Shown: positions 46,619 to 59,379 of the stretch, piece after piece
Numbering within the stretch: the first letter of the stretch is position 1
Layout of the letters: each line of letters starts with the position of its first letter
NCBI RefSeq assembly: GCF_038396675.1
Contig: NC_088921.1
Span: forward strand, 49,551,501 to 49,615,500
From: Hydra vulgaris
Lineage: Eukaryota; Cnidaria; Hydrozoa; Anthoathecata; Hydridae
Reading direction: 5' to 3'
DNA length: 64,000 bases
Made by a program: the position numbers and the translations under genes
The notes under the pieces: generated by a model
Seen by the model: only the letters and a program-made list of their open reading frames with translations
What the model was told of the DNA's origin: nothing
Database searches by the model: none

Positions 46619-46746
46619 TTTTTAGCATGCACCAAAAGTAGGTTTTTGTTGTTTTTGAATTGTTTTCCGTTTGCGCGTAGCATAAATAACTTTCCAGGTC
46701 CGCAGTTTAAACAATTTTCACAACCTACTTTTGGTGCATGCTAAAA
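46619..46746. repeat. Inverted pair TTTAGCATGCACCAAAAGTA
   Basis: Left arm 46619-46644 and right arm 46721-46746 are exact 26-bp inverted copies around 76 bp. The right arm continues into the left arm of the giant element (ATCGGTAACCGTTTTAGCGC). Confidence 0.9.
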
Positions 46747-46749
46747 ATC

Positions 46750-48290
46750 GGTAACCGTTTTAGCGCAATAAACTCCAACAACAACAACTTATAAGAAAAA
46801 CAAGGTCAACAATTCTAGAAATGAAATTTACTCGGTCATGTTGTGATGTTCCAACTAGTAACCAGACTAGTCTATGGATAGACTTACAACACAGACATAG
46901 ACAATTCTGTATGTTGTAATGGACACAACAAATGTTTAATTTTTTGTCCTTGTTGTGTCTATCAAATTTTTGATGGTGTCCTAAGATTGCTCAGTTAAAA
47001 AATAATTTTCACTTCATAAGTCTACAAAGCATAATTTTTTGTCTATTTGGTGTCTATGATTTTGTCTAAATTTACTTGATTTCATAAAACCAGAAATCTT
47101 TCATTACTGTATTATTTGAAGATTGTTATGTAGTAAATTTATAATATTAAAAAAATATTGAAATGACATCAAAACTCCAAATGACGATCATTGCCCATGA
47201 TTAATTATTGTTTAAAACTTGCGTACATATTCATCAATAAAATAAAAGTAAAAAACATTTTTCTTTTTCACTATTGTTTTATTCACAAACCTAAATAAAT
47301 TTTAACACCTATTGGAATCTTCTACTTACTAATCCACATTTTATAAAGGACAACTCCTTGATCACATATTTTTAAAATAATTTTATTGAAGGTGATAAAG
47401 ATTTTAGTGACTAAGGAAAATTTTTTAAATGATAAACTTACCTTCAACTTTTTTGAAGTAATCCCAAACTGGAGAGGGCATTTTAAAAATAAATTTTCAC
47501 GCACATTCACTGAGAATTGAAAAACAACTGAACTGAGTAATTAATGAACTTCAATTGAGCACAAAATAGTCCATTTTGAGGTTTTTAAATAGACATTAAC
47601 TTTTTAATCAACAGCACACAACAGCTCGTTTTCAGTTTTTGAAACGATGCTGCAGTGAAAATTTAATTACTCGTTATAAGTCCAAATTATATATTAAATA
47701 GATCTTCTATACCTCATTAAAAAATCGAGATTGTTCATTTAGTGTCCGTTTTTAAAATGATTGTCTTGAAAGACAAACATTTTTTATAGACAATTCATTT
47801 TTGATAGTTGTAATTAAAATTGTTGCAATTAGTGCTTTGTCGAAGTCTATTTTTGTCCTTTTATAATAAGTCCATTAGAGATTGTCTGGTTGCTAGTTCC
47901 AACTTCATATTTTTAAAAGGTATTTAAAGAAAAAAAAATAGTGACATATATTATAATTTGTAACTATAAATTAGCTAGTTATGTATTTTTGTTGTAAATT
48001 CTTTAGAGTTTGTTTTATATGTGGCTAATTTATCACCTCCCCCTAGTAAATCACTTATCTTATGTCTGATTTATCACCTCCACCTAATAAATCACTTAGC
48101 CTTAGATAGTGTGACAATGGTATTGAGCGATAGTGATAAAAGTTATACAACTATAAATTAACTTGTTATGTATTTTTTTTGTAAATACTTTAGAATTTGT
48201 TTTATATAAAACTGAATTATCACATCCCCCCTAGTAAATCACTTCCCCCGTAGTAAACCAATAAGCTTGCGATAGTGATTCTATCATTTC
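46750..48290. repeat. Left inverted arm with tandem subterminal motifs
   Basis: The arm is interrupted at GTTCCAAC by the element at 46856-47895. The inner part has two diverged tandem units of about 190 bp containing TGATTTATCACCTCC, CTAGTAAATCACTT and GATAGTG. The sequence from 48290 to 48980 is AT-rich with nothing recognised. Confidence 0.82.
46856..47895. mobile_element. 1.04-kb non-autonomous element, TIR TAGYAACCAGAC, 8-bp duplication
   Basis: It begins TAGTAACCAGACTA and ends TTGTCTGGTTGCTA. GTTCCAAC flanks both sides (46848-46855, 47896-47903). The other arm at about 61680 shows the same site without the insert. Internally there are many TTGTCTAT/ATAGACAA-like motifs near both ends and no recognisable protein. 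The duplication length fits hAT-like families, but the ends are not diagnostic. Confidence 0.85.
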
Positions 48291-48989
48291 CAAATAAAAT
48301 TTCATCTTTCAATATCAACTCTATATCAAAAAATAATGCAATGAAATTTTAAAAAGAAAATAAGGTGTTTTTACACAATTTTTAGGCAAAGTCCCTACAT
48401 AATATATTGGGATATTGCCTAAAAACATCTTTTTAACCTTAGATTTGATTTGGAGAGCTGATGTTTTTGCTATTAACTATTTATACATTTTGATAATAAT
48501 TTTAATTTTCCGCGCATTGGTTTTTCAAATGTTTTTTTTTTGAGACATCTTATTGTTCATGAATGTTTTTTTTCCTTTGGTAATTTTTATAAAATTTTAT
48601 TGTATTGTTTTATTTAAACAAATCTTCATAAAATTACTTCATAAAAGAGATGTAGTTCACTGAAGAGGAAAAAAAAGAAAGCATTCAAAACAACGCATTT
48701 GTATTATTTATTTTTTTATCTTTATATTTACAGCAATAAACATGATACATATACTTTTGCATAAATTCTTCTTTGTTTCTTTTAACTGCAATACAAAAGT
48801 CTAAAATATTGATAAAAGAATTTTACCCTTACTAGAATCAAAATAAGAAATTACAATATTTTATAAAAAAGCATTAAAGCAATGCTGTCTAAATTATTAT
48901 TAAAATCAAGTTACAAACCCTTTCTTATATCAAAGATGTTATAAATATGCAAATTTATTTCAACATTTACTATTTGCTTGTTTGTTTTA

Positions 48990-49255
48990 AGGAGAAATGT
49001 TTGTGCAAGTAAACAAATTGCTGCTTTCCAGAACATTTAGAATACAGTCCATACCATCGGCTTGGTAAGCATTTATCACACTTAATCTATAAATAAATTG
49101 TATATGGTGGTTGTTTCATAATATGATTATAAGAATAAAGACATTTTTATAATATTTAAATTTTAGACAAATGTCTAATGTTTGTTTTTTATATGTTTTT
49201 GGTCCTTTTTCTTTTCCGCATATGCGACATAGAACATCTTTCCAATTCTTTTGAC
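48990..49255 (-). pseudogene. Cys-pair exons, possible zinc-binding C-terminus
   Basis: The first piece follows ATCTCAG at 49256: QKNWKDVLCRICGKEKGPKT. The second begins about 49084: CDKCLPSRWYGLYSKCSGKQ. CxxC pairs with an aromatic W..Y resemble half of a PHD-like finger, a module reported in some Ginger proteins. Identification is tentative. Confidence 0.4.
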
Positions 49256-49688
49256 CTGAGATTTAATTTTGTCTATTGTTATATTTGTTTACAATTTCAT
49301 TTCTAATTTTTAGTTAACTAAATACATAACAAACCTCCTCTGTTTATAAGAAAGTGCACCAAGTCACGATATATGATTACTTCTTCTAATGTAAAGGTCT
49401 TCGTCATTTATAAAGTTTTCAGCAAACTACAAAATTTTTTTATATTTAAAATTCTTGTTATTATTATAATAAGTATTTTATTCCCTAAAAAAAGGGAAAT
49501 TTATAATTTTCCATAAAGAAAAGATGTAGAGATTTTGAAGTTAATTTTGTTGTACATCATGGTTCAGTAATCAGTTAATTCGTTTTTTATTATTGTTCTA
49601 TTTCTAAAGAATGCTGAGTTGGTTTGCCATGAGAGCTGTTCTATACTAATGATTTATGCCTGAATGTAGATACAGAGGAAATGGAAGT

Positions 49689-52306
49689 CAAAATTTCAGT
49701 CTTATTGATTGACTGGTTTAGGATTTGTGGCAGTTTTAGTTTAAATTTTGTCAGTTTTTTGCTACTTATACCTCAAAGCAAAAATAAAAAACAACATTTC
49801 TAAAAAAAAAGAGCCTACATTTCTCAAACAAAAGGTCCTCATAAAAAAAAGTGGGTAGGCCATGGCCCCCATAAAAAAAAGTGGGTAGGCCATGAATGCA
49901 CAGCATGAACATATCAACATTTCCCAAGGTATAAACTACATCCAAAATGCTAAAAAAAGTCCAAAACCTGGTCAAATGACTACCAGTTGGTAAAACAAAC
50001 AAAAAAGCAGATCTCTTAAATTTTTTTGTATTGGCTTTTGAAACCATCTTAAATACATTTACTTTCAAAACTAAGTAAAAAACAACTATTTAAACCGTAT
50101 TTTTTATATTGTATTACCATAAAATAGATTGATTACATTTTAAGACTTGTTTTTTGATTTTCTTCACAAAATATTTATTAATAAATAGCTCAATGTACTC
50201 TTTTTATGCAAACACTCTATAATACTATTTTTAAAGATGGTGAAAATGTTCATTATAAGCCGTATGCTATGAATTTCAGCTGCCCAATCTCTAATAACTC
50301 AAATTATTTTAGCAGTTCTTTAAAGATGCTTACTGTTTGGATCAATTATGCAGCGCAACAATCTTTCTTTGTACTCTGGATGATTATTGTTGGTGAGCTG
50401 GTCTCATCTCGTAATGCAGTATTGACAATTCTTAGGCAAAACTTGAGAAAACCTTTGCCTCCATCAATTCTGAGCCTAACAAAATAGCCACCAGAAATTT
50501 TGCAGAATTCTTGTTGGGGTATCAGAAGATTTGCCAGAAACACACTCCAATATTGAACAAATCTGGTCACTGATTAATGCAAATGGAGTTAAACTAACTT
50601 TAGCTTGTGATATGAAAGTTGCAAATATAATTTGTGGTCTTCAAACCCATTCAAGTACGCACCCTTGCACATGGTGTGATGTCAAATCCAAGTGTCTTGT
50701 CAAATCCAAGTGTCTTGCCAAACCTGGAAACTTGAGAACACTGGGCTCAATCAATTCAAGCCTTGAGTCTTTTCAGCAATCTGGCGGGGTTGTTGCTAAT
50801 GCAAAACTGTTCGGCAATGTCATTCAAAAGCCAAACACCTGCGGGCCTGTCAATGATCTGATTTTGGAAATCATCCGACCAATGGAATTGCATCTCTTCT
50901 TAGGAGTTGTCAACCATCTTTTCAAGATCCTTAAAACTCCTTGGATAGAAGCTGTTAAGTGGCCAGCTGCCCTCTACATTCAACTGAGCTCATATTATGG
51001 GGGCCAGTTGGAGGAAAATGAATGCAGGAAACTTCTTAAAAATGTGGAGGTGCTGCAGCAATTTGCTGGTACAAACATGGTTCCCAACATTTTGTGCATA
51101 ATTGAAGCATTCAAATGCTTCAATTTAGTTGTGAAGGCTTGCTTTGGATACATCCTTCAGCCAGATTTCGCTGAAAAAATTGAAAATTTCAAAAGGTGTT
51201 ACTTAATGATAACTGGTGCAAGCGTAAAACCTAAAATTCACGCTGTCTTCTACCACATCAAGGATTTCATCAGTCACAAAGGATCCCCCTTGGGGCCCTA
51301 TAGTGAACAAACTGTCGAAACTTCTCATCAAGATTTTTATCAACATTGGTCGAGGTATAAGTGAAACAATAATCATCCAGAGTACAAAGAAAGATTGTTG
51401 CGCTGCATAATTGATCCAAACAGTAAGCATCTTTAAAGAACTGCTAAAATAATTTGAGTTATTAGAGATTGGGCAGCTGAAATTCATAGCATACGGCTTA
51501 TAATGAACATTTTCACCATCTTTAAAAATAGTATTATAGAGTGTTTGCATAAAAAGAGTACATTGAGCTATTTATTAATAAATATTTTGTGAAGAAAATC
51601 AAAAAACAAGTCTTAAAATGTAATCAATCTATTTTATGGTAATACAATATAAAAAATACGGTTTAAATAGTTGTTTTTTACTTAGTTTTGAAAGTAAATG
51701 TATTTAAGATGGTTTCAAAAGCCAATACAAAAAAATTTAAGAGATCTGCTTTTTTGTTTGTTTTACCAACTGGTAGTCATTTGACCAGGTTTTGGACTTT
51801 TTTTAGCATTTTGGATGTAGTTTATACCTTGGGAAATGTTGATATGTTCATGCTGTGCATTCATGGCCTACCCACTTTTTTTTATGGGGGCCATGGCCTA
51901 CCCACTTTTTTTTATGAGGACCTTTTGTTTGAGAAATGTAGGCTCTTTTTTTTTAGAAATGTTGTTTTTTATTTAGAAATAGAGATGTTGCCCCCCCCCT
52001 TTCCTTCCCCCCCTCCCACACACAAACACTTTGAAAGCTGTGTCGACGGATTCAAACCATGCTTTAAGTAGCAAATCAATATTTTGGTCTATAAAATAAA
52101 AATGGTACATGTACCAATAAAATATTTATAATAAAAATTGTTGATATTACATAGTAGAACACTCATGTAACCATTATTTTAAAAATAGTGACCGAATATC
52201 AAAGTAATTGGTAACGCTTTGAGGTATAAGTAGCAAAAAACTGACAAAATTTAAACTAAAACTGCCACAAATCCTAAACCAGTCAACCAATAAGACCGAA
52301 ATTTTG
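49689..52306 (+). mobile_element. 2.6-kb element with 0.70/0.94-kb TIRs
   Basis: The ends are CAAAATTTCRGTCTTATTGR on the left and the complement on the right. The left arm is 49689-50391 and the right 51365-52306, very similar over long stretches (both can be translated to the same peptides in opposite orientation). The right arm has about 240 bp, including a C-rich run at 51991-52018, that are missing from the left. A single ORF lies between the arms. No convincing target duplication is seen. It is inserted in the giant element. The high arm identity suggests a fairly recent origin or gene conversion. Confidence 0.85.
50531..51364 (+). CDS. Transposase-like ORF of the 2.6-kb element (277 aa)
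   Basis: Open for 277 codons, starting MPETHSNIEQIWSLINANGV and ending SHQDFYQHWSRYK at the inner edge of the right arm. Features: a Cys-rich motif CGLQTHSSTHPCTWCD, a basic Cys segment (KSKCLVKSKCLAKP, a 9-residue tandem duplication), leucine-rich helices, and a GPYSEQTVETSHQDF end. The PCxWC and SEQ..E..H.DF blocks recur in transposon proteins of arthropods and cnidarians that I cannot place in a named superfamily. The N-terminus is probably missing: the frame upstream of 50531 and in the left arm does not join cleanly, though a GTGAGC donor lies at 50392. It is likely a fragment of a larger transposase in a non-autonomous or damaged copy. Confidence 0.6.
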   Translation: MPETHSNIEQIWSLINANGVKLTLACDMKVANIICGLQTHSSTHPCTWCDVKSKCLVKSKCLAKPGNLRTLGSINSSLESFQQSGGVVANAKLFGNVIQKPNTCGPVNDLILEIIRPMELHLFLGVVNHLFKILKTPWIEAVKWPAALYIQLSSYYGGQLEENECRKLLKNVEVLQQFAGTNMVPNILCIIEAFKCFNLVVKACFGYILQPDFAEKIENFKRCYLMITGASVKPKIHAVFYHIKDFISHKGSPLGPYSEQTVETSHQDFYQHWSRYK

Positions 52307-52790
52307 TCAAGAGTTTGGTGTGGTTATAGGCTACATTTGCACCAATTTTTATCAAATTATATAGTGGTTCATATTCTACAAGTGTTTTTATTGGCCCACT
52401 ATGAAGTCAAAATTTTACTCAATTTAAACATTCAAATTAAATTTTTTTCCGTGGACGAAATTAAAAGATTTCAAAATTTGCATTACAGTGTACCTTGATG
52501 TGTATGCTATCTTTCCGTATAAGTGGCGCTCTTGGGTCAGCTAGGTAGGCATTATCAGGATCTGTGCTAACCATGACTTGAGCTAAATGGCTGCTATTTT
52601 ATATTTGAGCTAAACGGCTGCTACTTAAAACCAGTTCACTCTTAATGCGAGTGATACAGAACCAATGATAGTTTTGTAACAAGTTTGTGCAGCAAAAAAC
52701 AAGTAAATAATAATTATATCTATTTGGTGAGAAATTTAAAAATAAATAAAACAGAGTAAGATAAAAAATTGAGTAATAATTTATTGTTAC

Positions 52791-52896
52791 TTTAAGATAA
52801 AAGGCTCCGCACGAAATGCTGTCTTTTTGCAGTTCATGTGGCAATGTCAATATTTTAAATGTTTCTGAAATTCCACATCTCTGTTTCAAGTAGCTA
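52791..52896 (-). pseudogene. Ulp1/C48-type protease exon fragment
   Basis: The acceptor ATTTCAG precedes and the donor GTAACA follows. The frame reads SYLKQRCGISETFKILTLPH, ELQKDSISCGAFYLK. The Q-x5-C-G spacing is the oxyanion Gln and nucleophile Cys signature of Ulp1-like SUMO/Nedd8-type proteases found in many large DNA transposons. The His/Asp exon was not located. Confidence 0.6.
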
Positions 52897-53769
52897 CTGA
52901 AATTTAACAAATAAATGATTTTATTATTTAAATATAACAAGATCAATTTTTAATAATAACATATCAAATTTTATTAAATAAATGCATTGCTCGTTGAATA
53001 ATTTCATACTTCTATTTTATTTCTCCTTTTTATAATGTAGGTTCACCAGAGGATTTATATAATGCAAGCATTTTTCCTTTGGTTTGATTATTTGGAACAA
53101 AAGGTATTTTCAATATTGCAATGATACTATTATTTCACTTGGAATTTTATGTTTGTTGTATATATATAAATAAATGCAACTATATTATTATTATAAAATA
53201 ATAATTTTTATTGTTTATATAACCCATTTCATTCATTTATTTTGATGTAATATACCGCAAATCTTATTTAATGAGGAGTTAGGAAAGTTTGACTTACTGT
53301 TAGCGTCCAATAATGTTTTGCGACAACACAGTGCATAATTATATCTAGTTTGAAAATATAAGTATGATTTTTATTTATATGCTTCAATTGCTATAGATAA
53401 AGAGTGACACAACCAGGTGACTGGTGTAAAATATATTTTGTCCTTTCCCAAATATGATGTTAAATGGTTCTTTATAATACTTGCACCCAGCCTTTGCACC
53501 AGCAGCCATATGTGCATAAATTTTTGCAAATAAAAAGCGAAAAAATTTCAAACTGTTCACCTTTTTGTGTCAATGTTTATATTTTAGTTAAAGCTTTAAA
53601 TGTAATAATAAATTTTATTGTAAAATTTAATTATTTATCAGTGACACTGTTTAATACCATATGTTTCCTTTGAATCAGAGCAGTTTTTATTTGGTAACTT
53701 TTCCAGCGATAGCAATCCGGCTGTTGCTAGTACTTCAATTGCATTCTTACATGTAAAAAAAAAGTCAAT

Positions 53770-54143
53770 AAGCTACTATAGTTGGTATACCTTCACTGTT
53801 TTCGATAACACAGCTTTGACCTTTGTCATCGGATTTTGCGTCCTTTGAAACTTTGTCCTTCGTTCCCTGACCTTTGGCTATCTTTGCCCTTTGTACCTTA
53901 GAATCAGCAAGCATAAATGGATAATTTTTGTGCGATCCCGATATTTGCACACCGTTATTGTCTTATAACCGAAAGCATTACAGGATAATGGGATGCAGTA
54001 AACAGTCCCTTAAAGCGTGGTTTGAATGCGGCGCTTTTTGATCGTCGATCTTTGATGTCAAATAGCAATACTTTATCTTTGGCACCAATATATTCTTTTA
54101 TCGCAGCGTAGCTTTTGTTTGTTTTGAGCATCTGTAATGTTCT
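53770..54143 (-). pseudogene. GPY/F-like chromatin-tether module, frame broken
   Basis: MLKTNKSYAAIKEYIGAKDK, VLLFDIKDRRSK, AAFKPRFKGLFTASH. After a frame change come DNNGVQISGSHKNY and a Lys/Asp-rich tail (KGQGTKDKVSKDAKSDDKGQ). The first segment matches GDKVLL.D...R....KPRFKGPFTV of GPY/F modules, with GL in place of GP. Confidence 0.7.
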
Positions 54144-54260
54144 AAAACAAAACAAAAAATTTCTAACTTTATAAATTCCTTCATTATTATTTATTAACTA
54201 TTATAGCAAATTAGAAGAATGGTGGTATTTATGTATATCTGTATTGTATTTCTGTGTGTG

Positions 54261-54837
<577 letters not shown>

Positions 54838-54845
54838 AATTAAAA

Positions 54846-54963
54846 TAAGGTCTTTGCAATCGAGCCTTATGAACCAAACTTGTGAGATTTTTGATTTGAA
54901 GTTTTCTTTTTTCCGTTTCTATCGTTAAATCTTCAACTGTTGCTTCCACTAATGTTTTGTTCT
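54846..54963 (-). pseudogene. Post-integrase helical exon
   Basis: The acceptor TTTTAG precedes a frame reading [37 protein letters not shown] (TA)n tract follows at once, so the natural exon end is obscured. Confidence 0.55.
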
Positions 54964-55047
54964 AAAATGATAAATAGACTCAATATTTATCAAGTCTAAC
55001 TAATGCAAACATTTTTAATGTATGGATTTATAATAAAAAAGTTTTAC

Positions 55048-55210
55048 TTCTTCAAAGTCACAAGTACAAACAGGTAACCGACCACCAAACATTAATTCAA
55101 ACGGGGATACTTTCGTAGATTGTTGCCTCTCCACTTGCAGTAGGTATAAAATAACAGCAAGATATTCATTCCAATTTGTTTGATTTTCACTAACCAGTTT
55201 TTTTAATTTT
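55048..55210 (-). pseudogene. Integrase C-terminal helical exon
   Basis: KLKKLVSENQTNWNEYLAVI, LYLLQVERQQSTKVSPFELM and FGRLPVCTCDFEE. The W..yL, sT..sPFeLmfGR.P pattern is universal in gypsy-type integrases. Donor GTAAAA starts at 55047. Confidence 0.82.
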
Positions 55211-55736
55211 CTTCAGTGGAAAATGGATTTATATTTAACGAAAGAGATGAAATGCAAAATAAAATTATAATATACATACTATAACATTATATGCATACAT
55301 TACAATATACATACATTACAATATATACTAAATATATTTGATAAATTGATTTTTAACTATTTAGTAAATATGAAACCATCATCAATAGAGTATATGTGAT
55401 AGAACAAGAAAAACTTATATGGTGTTAATTTTTGTTCAAAAATCTCCCGATTGCCAGTTTGCGCATGCTTTTACACTTACAGTCATAGTGGAAACCATGG
55501 AAACCATGTAAAAACAACAGTAAAATTTTAATAGACCAATCAATATCAAAAGTTTTTGCGAGTGGTTTTTATCAGTACATACGGACATTTTGCGCTAAAC
55601 CTGAATTTTATTTATAAGAAAACTAAGCATATGTTTATGTACCTCATCCTTCCATTTTTTAAATTATATCTTGAGATTATACTTTCACATTGAAAACATA
55701 ATATCAAAACATAATATCAAACATAATATCAAAAAT

Positions 55737-55978
55737 GAGGTAGTAGTGTAGTGGTAAAGCGCTCGCTTCAGAAGCGAGAGGTTCCGAGTTCGATCCCCAC
55801 CACGTCCCTGGTAGTACAGCGCTCAACTTGTTTCTCCGCGCAGCGGCCTTGTTCATCGAGGTTCGTGTTTCGGAGTTATAGAGTTGAGAGAGGGTTATAA
55901 CCACTATTGAGTAGCCTCCTCATCTGTAGTGGCCTTCATGGCCTTGAGGAGGTGAATAACAAAAAAAAAAAAAAAAAA
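55737..55978 (+). mobile_element. tRNA-derived SINE, type B, copy 3
   Basis: Full-length plus-strand copy. The head is GTAGTAGTGTAGTGGTAAAG, the anticodon region CGCTTCAGAAGCG, and the B-box GTTCGATCCC. The body is CCACGTCCCTGGTAGTAC...CTCCTCATCTGTAGTGGCC and it ends in an A18 tail. It sits in an intron of the giant element's gene. Confidence 0.9.
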
Positions 55979-55999
55979 TTTGATATTTGCAGAAAAAAT

Positions 56000-58650
56000 A
56001 TCACAAAAATTGGGCACTCTAATTATAATTGTACTTCTGAATAAAAATTGATTATTAAAAAACTAAAAATCTTTATGTAAAATAATTCTTTAAACTTAAA
56101 ATTTTGTAAAACACCAAAATTAAACAAAATAAATTTAAAAAAGTTCTCCAAAAATAATTTAAAGAAATTATGAAATATAAGTAATCTAATTAGTAAATAA
56201 AATAAAGGGAAAGTTCTTCTAAGAAAATGCTGCTATAAAAATAATTTTAAATTGGTTTGTAGTTGATGGTTCTTTTGATTTCGTTGCAGAAAAGTAAGTT
56301 GGCAAGTACAGCCTGCCAATACCTAAAAAACAAAAACAAAAATTACTGTCCTACCAATTTATCATACATGTTCTATTTTCATTCAATTTGTAAATTCTAT
56401 TTCATAAATCTACACACTAAAATTTGCATAGCTTGCTAAACAGCCTAGCTTTAGATATGTTGTGGATTAAAAGCTTACCTTAACTTAACCTTAAACCAAT
56501 AGAACTACTATATACATCTACACCTTAATTTATTTAAATAAAAAATAAAAAGCATAACATTAAGAAAGGTGTCATCTTATTGATATTTTTATAACAGGTA
56601 ATATTTATAAAAACTAATAGAAATAAATTATTTTCATATTTTGAATATCTAAATTTTTTTTATGAAGATTATATGAAAATATCTTGAAATGATATAAATA
56701 AAATCCAAGTTTAAAAAAAAAATTAAATAATTTGAACAAATATAATTTCTCAAATCGAGATTAAATCAAAGCACAAATTTTTTAATAAAAAACCATAAAA
56801 CTGAGCAGGCTTGCAAGTCATTACATCTGTGATACCTATTTTGAAATTCACAATATTTAAAGTAATCTTTTTGTGACATACAAATCTGGAGTCCTTTTGG
56901 GGTTCCGCATCCCTGCATGGATTATGGCTTTACTTAGATAACCTGAAGATAAGCTTAACACAAATATCAAGGTTTTTAATAATCTGATACCTTGTATGAG
57001 ATTACTATAACCTCATACAAAGTATATCTGATACCTTGTATCAGATGTTTATCAACTTTGAAAAACAAACTACAAATTGTTTTTGTCTTTGAACATGCAA
57101 CATATAAATAGATATTATGAATATAAATGAGAGAAACACAGTTTTTTAAGATATGCACCAACATTTGTATGAAAAATTATTAATAAAAAACATTTAAGTA
57201 TGTAAAAATAGAAAATATACACTTTATTCACAGTAGTACCAGTCTTTACATTCCTGGAGGTCTTTCAATAATGAAACTGTAATCATCAATAATCTTGTTT
57301 ACCAACTTAATAATAAGTTAATAATATGTAACCAAGAAAAAAAATTTATCCTTCATAAAAATATTTAATAAAGTTACAATAAAAGTATACAAAAAAAAAA
57401 AAGTAGAATAAGATCCAGACAATTTTAAAATTTAATGAACATAACTTTGAAATTCATGAATACGAAATAAAACAGATAACAAAACAAAACTATAAAGTAA
57501 AAATAATAATTAATATAAACAATTATAAAGATCTAATAATAAAAAGATAAAGCTTGGAGCTTCAAAAACTTTCAAACATTTTTTTTTTCTCACAAAGCCT
57601 GCTTACCTCAGCTCAAATATCTGCTTACCTTAAATAAAATAAAAAGTAATATTTAGTGTGTCTAAATATCCTAATAACACAATAATGTAGAATAAACAAA
57701 AAATTACTTCATAAAATGATCAGAATGCATTTCTCGGTTAAACACAGACAACACTGATGTGCAGCCAGTCACACAAGTTAAGATATTTGTAACATTTCTT
57801 CATACTGTTTTATATATATATTTATACCTTAAATAAATATTATTTTTATGAAACATATTTTATCAACTATGACATTTTTTAAAAAATTTTTTAAATTTCA
57901 AGTGACAAATAAATAAAAAATTGTATAACATTTACATTTTAACATTCAAGATAAAGTCTTAAAAATAGTTTATTTTATAATCAAATAATAATAATAATAA
58001 AAATTTTGAATGGCTGCCAGTTTTCTAAAAATTAGTCAAAAAGTTCACATTGAAACATCAGAGATAAACTCATACTTATCTTTTACTTCATTTATAAAAA
58101 ATTCCGCAAATGGTCCTTGGTTTGTTAGGCCCATATTTAGGTTTTAAGACATTTTGAAAATTAAAAATGTCAATTTTTACAAGAAAAAATAAGATATCTC
58201 AAGATATATTTATTAACTTTCAAAATCTCTAGCTAAAAAGTAAGATATTAATGCAAGTATCAATTTCAAATGTAACATAGTGGTTTATCGAGCATCATTT
58301 TGTAGACTTATTTATTATGGTTAAAATAATACTAAGAATGTGTAAAAATACATATATTCTTCCATGAACAAAAAATATAACTCCTATTTCAACATATTAA
58401 CACATTAAAACATTCACATTTTGACCAATTAAGCCATGATCCTTGGTTACATAACTGCACATTTTAGTGTAGACTGAACCAAACACAAAAATATTCCAGT
58501 CTACAAGACATTTAGTTTTAATAGTCACGCAAACAATTTGTGCTGAAAGATTTTTGGCTAAAAATTAGCGCTAAAAATCTAAAATCTGTTTAATATAAAT
58601 ATCACAGCTCAAGTCGCAGCTAAACATCATTATACGGTCCTTGCCCAAAG
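56000..58650. other. Intron-like AT-rich stretch within the giant element
   Basis: No domain recognised. At 56889-56920, GGAGTCCTTTTGGGGTTCCG plus CATCCCTG recurs as a related copy at 59720-59749 (CCTTTTGGGACTCCGCATCC). An inverted pair, CCCGGAGTCCTT/AAGGACTCCGGG, lies at 59541-59579. These look like ends of a further small repeat family. Confidence 0.5.
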
Positions 58651-58663
58651 CAAAAATTACTGT

Positions 58664-58766
58664 TGCCTTTTTATTTTTTTATTGGTGTTTTCATGCTGCC
58701 CGTTGGTGTGTGGGTGATAAACAGCTGTTTTTCTTCTTTCAATGCCTTGTATATTTCGTCGTTTAA
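58664..58766 (-). pseudogene. Integrase third-catalytic-residue exon, frameshifted
   Basis: It continues in phase as LNDEIYKALKEEK, then shifts frame to TAVYHPHTNGQHENTNKKIK. This is the conserved YHPQTNGQ.E..N block, carrying the catalytic Glu. Confidence 0.8.
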
Positions 58767-58839
58767 CTAAAAAATTATGAATAGTATAATAAATGAACGG
58801 TCCCATTGAGTTTTACGAAATATGACCATATCATTTTAC

Positions 58840-59037
58840 CTGGTTGCAAAACTCAGTTCCATTGTCTGAAAGTATTGCCAAAGGAAATACAAAAGTTGTT
58901 ACTAACTGAATAATTGCTTTTGCAACGGTGACAGCTTCTTTATTTGGTAAAACATATGCAACCGGCCACTTAAAAAACAAATCAGTGCAACTTAGAAAAT
59001 ATTTGTTGCCCATTACAATTTCCCATACTCGAGTTGT
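58840..59037 (-). pseudogene. Integrase catalytic core exon (rve)
   Basis: The acceptor ATTTTAG precedes 59037. It encodes VWEIVMGNKYFLSCTDLFFK, WPVAYVLPNKEAVTVAKAII and ILSDNGTEFCNQ, ending at donor GTAAAA. CTD and SDN supply the first two catalytic aspartates. This exon itself is open. Confidence 0.88.
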
Positions 59038-59284
59038 CTAAAATATTTACATATAAACCAAAATAGAATGACGTTATTGTTTCTTTTTTTTTTTTTTTGT
59101 CAGCGAACATTCAGAAAATATGATAAATATACACTACTGTATAATAAATATAAACTATTTCTAGATTGAGAGAGTATTATTGTAGCATTATAGAATATTA
59201 ACTAGTTATTACTTAATTAATAGTTAATAAAAAGAAAAGTATTCTTTAATGTGTAATTGCATTGGTCTAAATGAATATACAATG

Positions 59285-59289
<5 letters not shown>

Positions 59290-59379
<90 letters not shown>

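Noticed and set aside
49766..50068. Separate gene encoding a 100-aa protein (and its twin at 51688-52071)
   Set aside because: The two frames are inverted copies in the arms of one transposable element, with no recognisable domain, and they end at arm features.
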